Assembly: GCA_946625715.1 (NCBI GenBank)
Contig: CAMOTK010000063.1
Location: forward strand, 1 to 9,961
Direction: 5' to 3'
Length of the DNA: 9,961 bases
From: an uncultured Prevotella sp.
GTDB taxonomy: Bacteria > Bacteroidota > Bacteroidia > Bacteroidales > Bacteroidaceae
Shown: positions 1 to 7,986 of the stretch, one piece after another
How the letters are laid out: every line of letters begins with the position of its first letter
Position numbering within the stretch: the first letter of the stretch is position 1
Translations under genes and position numbers: made by a program
Notes under the pieces: model-generated
Database searches by the model: none
The model's input: the letters and a program-made list of their open reading frames with translations, nothing else
Told to the model about the DNA's origin: nothing

Positions 1-1
1 G

Positions 2-1288
2 TCGACGGTCTACAAAGTCATTGGTATGGCCAACTCCGTCATCCTGTACGCCCCTGGCGTCGATGACGATACCTATTATGATGCTATCCGCAACTCTCAT
101 CTGGCTGAGGCCTACTTCCTGAGAGCCTATTGCTACCTGCTTTTAGCGAAAAACTACCGCGAAGTACCCCTGGTGCTTCAGGCTTACGTCAACGACCAGG
201 CTTCGTTCGATTTGCCAAAGTCTTCTGAGGCCGAAATCATCGCCCAAGTCAAGGCCGACGTGAAAGCCGCTTTGGAGACAGGTGCTGCCAAAGGCACTTA
301 TGAGGTCGATTGGCAGACCAAGGGCCGTGTGACCAAGTGGGCCCTCTATGCCCTCATGGCCGATGCCTGCCTGTGGAGCGAGGACTACGACCAGTGCATC
401 GAGTATTGTAATATGGTGCTCAATGCCACCGACACGTTCCGTCCTGTGTTCATGTCGAACACAGCCGACTGGTACTCCATCTTCTATCCCGGCAACAGCA
501 ACGAGTCTATCTTAGAGCTGAACTGGGACTACGCTACCAACCAGCAGAACAACAACTTCACCAGTCTCTTTACGCTGGACAACAGCAGTCCGCTGCGCCC
601 AACGACCTTGGCCATGGAGAAGATGAAGTCTGAAATGCAGGCTCTGCGCGAGAGTGGTATGACAGAAGAGGGCCGCATGGGCCGCATGCTGTTGGCTACG
701 TTCGTGCCTGAAGGTGGTCAGACCGCAGGTTGGTCAACCAGCAACCAGTATTATATCTGGAAATACAAAGGTACCGATGTGCCCGATATCACTGGTGGTA
801 CCCGTGTGCACAACGATGCTAACTTCATTCTCTATCGTGTGGCAGAACTGATGCTGATGAAGGCTCAGGCACTGACCATGAAGGGACAGGGCTCATGGTT
901 GGAAGCCGTAGGACTGATCAACCGTATTCGCACACGTGCCGGTCTGTCCAATTTCAACGATATTGATGTCAGTTCGGCCGATGCCCCTGTTCAGGTGTCT
1001 CAGCTCGACGAGCTCACTCTTCTGGAAGAAATCATGACCCAGAAGCAGCTGGAGTTTGTGGGCGAGGCCAAGACTTGGTACGACCTGCTCTGGTTTGGCC
1101 GTATTGGCAACAACAAGTACAAGACCCAGTTCATCAGCAAGGTGATTCAGGGCAACCAGACCACCAACCAGCAGTGGATTCTCTCTGTGCTTCAGGATCA
1201 GAACGCCTGGTATCTGCCCATACCTCAGGCCGATATCGAGCACAACAAGCTGCTTGAGCAGAATCCTTATTATTCGTCAACGAAATAG
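2..1288 (+). CDS. SusD/RagB-family nutrient-binding lipoprotein, 5' partial
   Basis: SusD-like proteins are outer-membrane lipoproteins that form the lid over a SusC transporter and bind its glycan. The frame is open from base 2, so the gene starts upstream; the first ATG at 26 is internal, because in-frame codons before it read STVYKVIG. The visible part is 428 residues. Against the usual 500-600, roughly 100 N-terminal residues, including signal peptide and lipid-anchor Cys, are missing. SusD hallmarks are an alpha-helical repeat segment around visible residues 33-60 (HLAEAYFLRAYCYLLLAKNY, followed by a VPLV turn), a second helical pair (VTKWALYALMADACLW), and the C-terminal family signature near residue 350 (LEFVGEAKTWYDLLWFGR). 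It ends with a WYLPIP motif and NPYY, both common at SusD C-termini. The next gene starts 24 bp downstream. It is not closely similar to the second SusD at 8014, so the locus likely carries two distinct SusC/D pairs, this one's SusC lying off-window. Confidence 0.93.
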   Translation, partial: STVYKVIGMANSVILYAPGVDDDTYYDAIRNSHLAEAYFLRAYCYLLLAKNYREVPLVLQAYVNDQASFDLPKSSEAEIIAQVKADVKAALETGAAKGTYEVDWQTKGRVTKWALYALMADACLWSEDYDQCIEYCNMVLNATDTFRPVFMSNTADWYSIFYPGNSNESILELNWDYATNQQNNNFTSLFTLDNSSPLRPTTLAMEKMKSEMQALRESGMTEEGRMGRMLLATFVPEGGQTAGWSTSNQYYIWKYKGTDVPDITGGTRVHNDANFILYRVAELMLMKAQALTMKGQGSWLEAVGLINRIRTRAGLSNFNDIDVSSADAPVQVSQLDELTLLEEIMTQKQLEFVGEAKTWYDLLWFGRIGNNKYKTQFISKVIQGNQTTNQQWILSVLQDQNAWYLPIPQADIEHNKLLEQNPYYSSTK

Positions 1289-1312
1289 TTCTAATCTACA
1301 AGAATTAATGAT

Positions 1313-3055
1313 ATGATGACTAAAATAAACCATACAAGGAAACGGATGTCCGCAAGAGCGTGCCTTCTGGCTGTTATGGCACTTGGCATGACCTTCTTCA
1401 CGTCGTCCTGCGACAAGGATGTGCTGAACTGGAACAGCGACCCGTTTAAGGGACAGACCTATGCCGGCACACTTGCTTCGCCCATTTCCACTTTCCTCAC
1501 CGAGCAGGAAGGTTTCGATGAGTATGTCAAGTTACTGAACTACTCAGATATGTTCAATGCCCTCAACCAGTCGTCGAGTGGCATCAGCTTCACCGCCTTC
1601 GTGCCCAACAACGAGGCCATGCAGGAGTTCTATAAGCGTCGTGGCGTAAGCAGCATAGAGGAACTTGGCAAGGAGTATGCCCGCCAGTTCGTGCTCTATC
1701 ACACGGTGAAAGACTCTATCCTGCCCGATGCTTTCGTGCAGAAGAAGACGGTTCAGAACCTCAACAGCGATGTCATCTCCATCGAGATTGACACCCTTAA
1801 TGCTGGTCAGGCTGTCCTCAACGGCGAAGCCCGCGTGGTAGAGATGGGCCTTTCTGCCTACAACGGCAAGGTCTATGTGCTCTCGAGCGCCATGACCCCG
1901 TTGGTAGAGACCGTCTACGAGCGCATCAACGGCAGTGGCAAGAACACCATTATGAGCGAGGCCTTGGCCGCTGCCGGCTGGACCAAACGGCTCAACACGG
2001 TGGTCGACACCACCCTCAATCAGGACCGCGAGCGTGTAATCACTCATTATTATTACACTGTGCTCAACGTGAGCGATGCCACCTTTGCCAAGGCCGGCAT
2101 CTCCTCGCTCTCGCAGTTGCGCGCAAAGCTGGCAGAGAGTAATGATGAAGGTCTTTCCGAAGACTCGCTGCTGCGTCAGTATGTGGGCTACCACATCCTG
2201 CAGAACCAGTACACCACCGCAGAGCTTGGCGCCCTGAACGGTTCCAATGTCACCCGCACATGGAGCTCGTCGGCCCGCAATCAGGTCTTCACCGTCACCA
2301 CCGACACCTTGGCTGCCAATGAGGTCGACAAGTACATCTTGAACGTCTCTTCCAGCCCCGTGCGCTTTGTGCCCGCCTCTTCCAATGTGTTGTCGAAGAA
2401 CGGCTATGTGCACGAGCTCGATGGCTGGCTGCCCGTATGGGAACCTGAACAGACCGAGGTGCTGTGGGACCTGGCCGACTATACCGAAATCAAGAATATG
2501 GTCGATGCCGAGGCCTACCAGCCTGCCGAACCGACCTCTTCCGAGCAGCGCTTCCGTGTAGCCACAGCCTCTTGCTTCGAGTATGAGATGAGCGAGTCTG
2601 GCACGAAGAACCGTAGCTATAGTGATATTGACTACGTGACCTGCCGTTCCAACATGAAGGATGCCCACAACCACGACCGAATCGTGTTCAATCTGGGCTA
2701 CATGGGTCAGGTTGCCATGCAGACGCCGACGATTGTCCGTGGTAAGTATCGTGTGGAACTGACCATCGTCTATATGACCACCAACAACTTCATGCGCCAG
2801 CAGACCGACGGCAATGGTGGCCTGCTGAAACTGTCGTTCGACGACAATCCCGACCAGACCGTCTTTACCGCACCATACACCAAGGTGCCCAAGATTATGC
2901 CTGGTGTCTACACCAGCACACTCTTTGAGGAGATTGAGTTTACCGAGACGGCACCCCACCGCATGAGTTTCATCGTGCTCGACCCGGCTGCCAGTTCCAA
3001 CAGCAACTTCAGCCTCCAGTTCGACTGTATCCGATTCATCCCCATTGAGAATTGA
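1313..3055 (+). CDS. Surface lipoprotein with two fasciclin (FAS1) domains and a C-terminal beta-rich domain
   Basis: This is a predicted outer-membrane lipoprotein, probably an accessory glycan-binding or adhesion protein of the PUL; the role is inferred. A basic N-region and hydrophobic stretch lead to a lipobox (TSSC) with Cys33, followed by DKD, an acidic start compatible with surface export. FAS1 domain 1 spans about residues 57-197: TAFVPNNEAM matches the first conserved FAS1 box, YH at 129-130 the H-box, and NGKVYVLSSAMTP from 184 the closing strand. FAS1 domain 2 spans about 200-376, with YHI around H294 and NGYVHELDGWLPV from 363. Residues about 385-580 form a beta-rich module (GKYRVELTIVY from 477, ending with DCIRFIP at C572) that resembles a jelly-roll or carbohydrate-binding fold, although I cannot assign a family. 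Two ATGs (1313, 1316) are adjacent; 1316 aligns with the start of the next gene and may be the true start. It lies 24 bp after the SusD stop and 36 bp before its paralogue. Confidence 0.88.
   Translation: MMTKINHTRKRMSARACLLAVMALGMTFFTSSCDKDVLNWNSDPFKGQTYAGTLASPISTFLTEQEGFDEYVKLLNYSDMFNALNQSSSGISFTAFVPNNEAMQEFYKRRGVSSIEELGKEYARQFVLYHTVKDSILPDAFVQKKTVQNLNSDVISIEIDTLNAGQAVLNGEARVVEMGLSAYNGKVYVLSSAMTPLVETVYERINGSGKNTIMSEALAAAGWTKRLNTVVDTTLNQDRERVITHYYYTVLNVSDATFAKAGISSLSQLRAKLAESNDEGLSEDSLLRQYVGYHILQNQYTTAELGALNGSNVTRTWSSSARNQVFTVTTDTLAANEVDKYILNVSSSPVRFVPASSNVLSKNGYVHELDGWLPVWEPEQTEVLWDLADYTEIKNMVDAEAYQPAEPTSSEQRFRVATASCFEYEMSESGTKNRSYSDIDYVTCRSNMKDAHNHDRIVFNLGYMGQVAMQTPTIVRGKYRVELTIVYMTTNNFMRQQTDGNGGLLKLSFDDNPDQTVFTAPYTKVPKIMPGVYTSTLFEEIEFTETAPHRMSFIVLDPAASSNSNFSLQFDCIRFIPIEN
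1331..1348 (+). repeat. Leader repeat, copy 1 (shared with 3110-3127)
   Basis: The 13-mer CATACAAGGAAAC, then one variable base and GATG, recurs at the same place in the next gene (3110-3127). It encodes the HTRK.M part of the N-terminal leader, just before the hydrophobic signal sequence. Conservation at base level in otherwise diverged proteins points to a common origin of the two 5' ends or a selected translation-initiation leader. Confidence 0.75.
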
Positions 3056-3091
3056 TGCACAGACCATTCACGCATAAAAATATTTAGCTAT

Positions 3092-4837
3092 ATGACTAAT
3101 AGAATCAATCATACAAGGAAACCGATGCTCAGAGGAATAGGGCTTTTAGCCTCTACGGCTTTCTGCCTCGCCTTCTCTCTGTCATCATGCTCAGACTTGA
3201 AAGACGACAGCCACTACGGTTCTGCGCAGACGGCCATCGACAATGCCGAGCTGAAGATTGTCAACGAGAGCTCTGAGCAATACCTGAAGGGTCGTTCCGA
3301 CCTGTCGAGCATGACGGAACTGTTCACCAACCAAGGCATCTTCGACGAACTGAAGAAGAAGGGCCAGTTAAGCACGCTCCTGGTGGTGGCCAACGACGTG
3401 TTCAAACAGCCTGCCGAGAAAGTGGAGTTCGTCACCCGTTCGCACGTCAGCGACATCTCCATCTCGCCGGCCAACCTCACCGACGGCACCCGTCTGATGA
3501 TGTGGCACGGCAAGTATGTCAACGTCAGCATCGATGCTGAAGGACTGGCTGGCAACATCGTCGACCATATCAAGTTCAACAACGGCTTTGTCAAGGAGGT
3601 TATCAAGACCTCGTCGGGCTATATCTATGTCCTCTCCGACATGATTGAGACGCCCACCTCGCTCTATGACTATATCAGTGAGCTGAGCGACGACTACTCC
3701 ATCTTCCGCGACCTGGTGCTCAGCTCCGGCGGAAAGGAGTTCGACCGTGCCAACAGTAAGGCCATCGGCATCAACGAGCAAGGCAACACCGTCTATGACT
3801 CTGTGTTCATCTATCGCAACACCTTCTTCGAGAATGCCGGTTTCGACATGAACTCCGAGTCGCTCACGGCCACCATGCTGCTGTTCTCCAACGACGTCAT
3901 CAACGCTGCCTTCGACGAAGCCCACAAGCGTTTGCAGATGTGGGAGATGGAGCGCAGCGACAGCATCATGCGCAGCTGGATTCTCAAGACGGCCTTCTTC
4001 AACACGAAGTACACCGCAGAAGACCTGAAGACTACGGCTACCGAGGACTTGTCGAGCATTTTCAAGACCATCTGGCGCCCCAGTGCCCAGCAGGTCGATA
4101 CCGACAATCCCATCGACCTGTCAAACGGTGTGGTCTATGAAGTGAAGAAGCTTCATTTGCCCAACAACCTCCTGATGTATCGTCTGAAGGACGAGTTCCA
4201 TCTCTACGAGAACTGCACAGCCGAGCAGAAGGATGAATACTTCAAGGTGATCAATCTCGAGTTCAGCAAGTGCGACACGCAGGTGGCCGCCTGGACACCC
4301 TGGCAGGGCGTATGGCCCATGCACGAGAACCGCGTGCTCATCTATAATAAGCCTTCAGGCATTGACGATGGCGAAGGCTTCCAGCTCGATTTCACCCTGA
4401 TTAAGCTCAATGCCGATGGCACGGTGCGCCCGTGGCTTGTTCCGCCGGGCTCCTATCGTCTGGCTATGGGTTCGAAGCAGAACCAGAACCTCGATGTCAC
4501 CGTCACCGTATTGGTCAATGGTCAGGAAGTGGCCAAGTCGCCGCTCATCACCTGGGGCTCGAGCACTGCCTACCACTACGACCGTGGAACCACGATGACG
4601 AATCGCCATCCCGAAGGCTACGATTCCAGCTATGTCGGAGAGCAGGGCGGTAGCATCAAGGCCGACAACTACGACACCGACGGCGGTCCTATCATCGACG
4701 AAGTGACCATCCCCGACCTTGCCGGCGACGGCACAGCTGTGCCTGTGGTGCTGCGCATCTCTTGCAACAACTGGAACGGACAGACCACGCTCACGCTGAA
4801 CCACTGGTGTCTGCGTCCTACAGTGAATAACTATTAA
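3092..4837 (+). CDS. Divergent FAS1-like surface lipoprotein, paralogue of the upstream gene
   Basis: This is a predicted surface lipoprotein of 581 residues with the same layout as its upstream neighbour. The leader MTNRINHTRKPM closely matches the neighbour's. The lipobox LSSC gives Cys33, followed by SDLKDD. The first FAS1-like module covers about residues 50-190: LLVVANDVF at 96-104 is a degenerate first box, RSHVSDISISPANLTDGT contains the H-box (H118), and SSGYIYVLSDMI from 174 is the closing strand. The second covers about 190-357, closing with NGVVYEVKKLHLP from 345, but its H-box position reads TAFF (F302-F303), so the His is lost. The C-terminal module (about 360-581) is beta-rich, with PGSYRLAMG near 453 and an end at HWCLR (C573). 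This parallels GKYRVEL and DCIRF of the neighbour, so the two C-termini are probably the same fold. A surface glycan-binding role is inferred from position. FAS1 assignment is weaker here than for the upstream gene. The spacer to the SusC gene is 20 bp. Confidence 0.83.
   Translation: MTNRINHTRKPMLRGIGLLASTAFCLAFSLSSCSDLKDDSHYGSAQTAIDNAELKIVNESSEQYLKGRSDLSSMTELFTNQGIFDELKKKGQLSTLLVVANDVFKQPAEKVEFVTRSHVSDISISPANLTDGTRLMMWHGKYVNVSIDAEGLAGNIVDHIKFNNGFVKEVIKTSSGYIYVLSDMIETPTSLYDYISELSDDYSIFRDLVLSSGGKEFDRANSKAIGINEQGNTVYDSVFIYRNTFFENAGFDMNSESLTATMLLFSNDVINAAFDEAHKRLQMWEMERSDSIMRSWILKTAFFNTKYTAEDLKTTATEDLSSIFKTIWRPSAQQVDTDNPIDLSNGVVYEVKKLHLPNNLLMYRLKDEFHLYENCTAEQKDEYFKVINLEFSKCDTQVAAWTPWQGVWPMHENRVLIYNKPSGIDDGEGFQLDFTLIKLNADGTVRPWLVPPGSYRLAMGSKQNQNLDVTVTVLVNGQEVAKSPLITWGSSTAYHYDRGTTMTNRHPEGYDSSYVGEQGGSIKADNYDTDGGPIIDEVTIPDLAGDGTAVPVVLRISCNNWNGQTTLTLNHWCLRPTVNNY
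3110..3127 (+). repeat. Leader repeat, copy 2 (shared with 1331-1348)
   Basis: This is the second copy of CATACAAGGAAAC plus GATG, differing from the first only at the single base between the two blocks. It starts 19 nt into its gene, against 16 nt after the 1316 ATG in the first gene. The difference is exactly one codon, so reading frame is preserved between the two leaders. This supports 3092 as the start here and 1316 as the matching start upstream. Confidence 0.75.
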
Positions 4838-4857
4838 GATGAAAGAATTGAAGAATT

Positions 4858-7800
4858 ATGAAACGACTGTTTTTGATATTTTCATTTTGTAGTCTGCTGA
4901 CCACGGTTAGCTGGGCACAGGACGTGCTCAAGGGCCGTGTGCTCACTTCGGCAGGCCAACCTATTGCCGAAGCCATTATCAGCTGCCCCGGTTGCACCTC
5001 GGTGCGCTCGGCCGAAGATGGTTCCTACACGCTCAGTGGCGTCAAGAAGAATGCCACCGTCACCGTGTGGCGCGACGGCTATTTCCAGCGCGAGGTCTTT
5101 GTGGCCGACCCGCAGGTCAAAACGCTGAACATCCAGCTCGTTGAGGAAACACGCACACGCTATAACGAGACGGCCGTCACGCCGTTTGCCACCAAGGAAG
5201 GTCAGACCGCCTGGGGCAGCATGCAGAACCTCAACCGCAAGGACTATGCCCTTGGCTCGCTGTCGCTCGACCGTGCCTTGAAGGGCGAGATTGCCGGTCT
5301 GAACGTGACCAACAAGAGCGGCATGACCGGTGAAGGTGCCGTCATGCAGCTGCGTGGCGTACACTCCTTAGTGGCCGACAATGCGCCGCTCATCGTCATC
5401 AACGGCGTGCCCTACATGCCCGATGCCAACCTCAGTCAGATTGTTGGCGGCTATTCGCGCTCCTTCTTCCAGGCCCTCAACGGCCAGGACGTGCGCAACG
5501 TCACCGTGCTCAAGGGTGCCGACGCTGCTGCCTACGGCTCGATGGGTGCCAATGGCGTCATCATGATTGAGACCGACCAGGCCAGTTCTTCCAACATGAA
5601 CACCCGCATCAGCTTCTCGGCCATTGCCGGCAGCAACTGGCAGTCGAACCGCATCCCGATGATGGGTGCTTCCGACTACAAGAACTACCTGAGCGATATC
5701 GGCCTGACCTACTATCCCAACATGGAAGCCTTCTTCAAGGACTTCAACTTCCTCAGCGATCCCAATGCCAACAAGGCTTATCTCTATCAGTACGACACCA
5801 ACTGGCAGGACAAAATCTACCGCAACTCGGCTTCGATGGACTTCCTGTTCCGTGTCGAGGGTGGTGACAACATTGCCAAGTACAACATCTCGCTCGGCTA
5901 CATGAGCGACAAGGGTACGCTGAAGAGCACCTACAGCGACCGCTATCAGGCTCAAATCAACGCCTCGGTGCTGGTCAGCAAGAAGTTTGAGATTCGTGCC
6001 AACATCAATACGGCCTACCTCAAGGGCCAGTATCAGGAGCAGGGCATCAATCTCTCTACCAACCCCCTGCTGGCTGCCTATCGCCACTCGCCGCTGCTCA
6101 GCCCCTACAAGAGCGATATCTATGGCAACCTCATCTCTACCTATGCCAGCTATCGCTTCGGTGCCATTGAGAATTCCGACTTCTGGGTGTCCAACCCCGT
6201 GTCGCTCATTAATAATATGATGGGCAAGAACCGTCAGTACGACATGAACACGAAGATTCACTTCATCTACACCCCGATTAAGGACCTCACCCTCAACGGC
6301 ATCGTAGGCATGTACTACAACTACAACCAGGAAGAGGCCTTCATTCCGGGCATCAACAATGAAGACATCGTGCCGCAGTTCGACAAGTTCGGACAGTCGG
6401 ACAACATCATCCGCGTGGGTGCCAACCACACGTTCAACATGTACTTCAACATCAATGCCGACTACAAGCTGCGCCTTGGCGAACAGCACAAGTTCAACTT
6501 CAATGCCGGCTGGCAGATGCTGACCACCAACTATGAGTATGACGCCGGATTCGGTCGCAACTCCAACAACGACTTCTACCAGACCCTGGGCGACGCCCAG
6601 AAGCTGGGTAAGTACTTCTCTGGCTACAACAACAAGTGGAACTGGGCCAACTTCTATGCCCATGCCGACTACACCTGGAACAGCCTGATTAAGGCCGGCG
6701 TCACAGCCTCGCTCGACGGCGCTTCCAGCATTGGCAAGGACGCCACCCGCATGTCGGTCTATCCGGCTTTCAACCTCATGTTCATGGCCAAGAACCTGAA
6801 GGGTCTGAACAACCTGTCGTGGCTCGACAAACTGAACGTCTATGCCGACTATGCCATGACCGGCAACAGCCGCTTCTCGTCGAAGTACGGTAAGTACTAC
6901 TACACGTCGAATCCCTATCAGACCATCTCCGGTCTGGTGCGTGCCAACGTGCCCAGCACTCAGCTGAAGGCCGAGCGCGACCGCACCCTCAACGTAGGTC
7001 TGGAGACCTCGCTGCTGCAGAACCGCATCACCCTCGGTGTGGGCTACTACAACACCCAGGCTTCCGACGTGATTATCTCCGGTCAGCGCTCCGTAGTGCT
7101 CGGCACCAGCGACTTCTACAACAACGAAGCCAAGCTGGAGTCGAAGGGTCTGGAGCTGACGCTCAGCGTGGCTCCCATCTATAGCCGCGACTTCCGCTGG
7201 TACCTCGGCGGTAGCCTGACCACACTGAAGAACAAGGTGAAGTCGCTCGGTTCGCTCAACGAGATTGTCAGCACGCTCGACGATGGTGCACAGCTCGTCA
7301 CCCGCACCGGCGAGAATCCCTACGCCTTCTATGGTCTGCGCTCGCTCGGCGTGTTTGCTACCACTGCCGAGGCTCAGCAAGCCAACCTCTCGGCCCATGG
7401 CCAGAAGTTCGAGGCAGGCGATGTGCACTTCAACGATAAGAACGGCGACGGTGCCATCGACGACAGCGACCGCGAAATCATCGGCTCGGCCACACCCGAC
7501 CTGTTCGGTTCCTTCTTCACACGCTTCGAGTACAAAGGCTTCGCCCTCGACATGACGTTTGCCTACAGCGTGGGCAACGATGCCTACAATGCCGTGCGCC
7601 GCATCACCGAGTCGAGCAGCGACTTCAGCAACCAGGCTCAGTCGGTCAACCGCCGCTGGCTCATGGAAGGTCAGCACACCGACATGCCGCGCGTGCGCTG
7701 GGCCGACCCCGTTGGCAACAACCTCTTCAGCGACCGCTGGATTGAGGATGCTTCCTACCTGAAGCTGCGCGACGTCACGTTCAGCTATACGTGGAACAAG

Positions 7801-7986
7801 CCTTGGCTCAACTTCCTGCAAGGCGGCACGGCCTTCATCACCGGCCAGAACCTGCTCTGCTTCACCAAGTATCTGGGCATGGATCCCGAGTTCGCCTATT
7901 CCTACAGCCCCCTCATGCAGGGTGTCGACTATGCCAAGGTGGCTGCTCCGAGAGCCGTGAAGATTGGTGTCAACCTGAAGTTCTAA
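4858..7986 (+). CDS. SusC/RagA-family TonB-linked outer-membrane transporter
   Basis: This is a TonB-dependent beta-barrel porin that imports oligosaccharides (or other large ligands) across the outer membrane with the SusD-like partner encoded next. The 1042 residues match the family's usual size. A type I signal peptide ends at about A20 (SWA, then QD). A carboxypeptidase-regulatory-like beta domain follows at about 23-95 (GRVLTSAGQPIAEA...DGSYTLSGV) and contains an unusual C43-P-G-C46. The plug spans about 120-240, with LKGEIAGLNV at 141-150, RGVHSL, PLIVINGVPY and the family signature GANGVIMIET from 230. The rest is barrel, including the SusC-typical acidic loop D860-KNGDGAIDDSD-871 and the terminal strand GVNLKF. 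The segment where the TonB box is expected reads RYNETAVTPF (about 101-110) rather than the common EVVVTGYG form. No STN domain is present. The start at 4858 is the only ATG giving a complete signal peptide. The spacing to the SusD gene is 27 bp. The substrate cannot be read from sequence. Confidence 0.97.
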   Translation: MKRLFLIFSFCSLLTTVSWAQDVLKGRVLTSAGQPIAEAIISCPGCTSVRSAEDGSYTLSGVKKNATVTVWRDGYFQREVFVADPQVKTLNIQLVEETRTRYNETAVTPFATKEGQTAWGSMQNLNRKDYALGSLSLDRALKGEIAGLNVTNKSGMTGEGAVMQLRGVHSLVADNAPLIVINGVPYMPDANLSQIVGGYSRSFFQALNGQDVRNVTVLKGADAAAYGSMGANGVIMIETDQASSSNMNTRISFSAIAGSNWQSNRIPMMGASDYKNYLSDIGLTYYPNMEAFFKDFNFLSDPNANKAYLYQYDTNWQDKIYRNSASMDFLFRVEGGDNIAKYNISLGYMSDKGTLKSTYSDRYQAQINASVLVSKKFEIRANINTAYLKGQYQEQGINLSTNPLLAAYRHSPLLSPYKSDIYGNLISTYASYRFGAIENSDFWVSNPVSLINNMMGKNRQYDMNTKIHFIYTPIKDLTLNGIVGMYYNYNQEEAFIPGINNEDIVPQFDKFGQSDNIIRVGANHTFNMYFNINADYKLRLGEQHKFNFNAGWQMLTTNYEYDAGFGRNSNNDFYQTLGDAQKLGKYFSGYNNKWNWANFYAHADYTWNSLIKAGVTASLDGASSIGKDATRMSVYPAFNLMFMAKNLKGLNNLSWLDKLNVYADYAMTGNSRFSSKYGKYYYTSNPYQTISGLVRANVPSTQLKAERDRTLNVGLETSLLQNRITLGVGYYNTQASDVIISGQRSVVLGTSDFYNNEAKLESKGLELTLSVAPIYSRDFRWYLGGSLTTLKNKVKSLGSLNEIVSTLDDGAQLVTRTGENPYAFYGLRSLGVFATTAEAQQANLSAHGQKFEAGDVHFNDKNGDGAIDDSDREIIGSATPDLFGSFFTRFEYKGFALDMTFAYSVGNDAYNAVRRITESSSDFSNQAQSVNRRWLMEGQHTDMPRVRWADPVGNNLFSDRWIEDASYLKLRDVTFSYTWNKPWLNFLQGGTAFITGQNLLCFTKYLGMDPEFAYSYSPLMQGVDYAKVAAPRAVKIGVNLKF

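Noticed and set aside
26..28. ATG at 26 as the true start of the first SusD gene
   Set aside because: The frame is open upstream to the window edge, and the sequence after this ATG has no signal peptide or lipobox. It is an internal methionine in a gene cut by the window.
1544..3067. A 507-codon minus-strand open frame opposite the first FAS1 gene
   Set aside because: Same codon-bias artefact. The plus-strand protein has a signal peptide, lipobox and domain motifs; the minus-strand one has none.
3056..3091. Possible promoter or terminator in the gap between the FAS1 genes
   Set aside because: The 36-bp AT-rich gap has no TAnnTTTG element and no inverted repeat; it looks like an ordinary operon spacer.
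4839..4892. Short ATG-initiated frame of about 17 codons overlapping the SusC start
   Set aside because: It is very short and has no recognizable feature; it arises from the AT-rich GAATTGAA-type spacer in front of the SusC gene.
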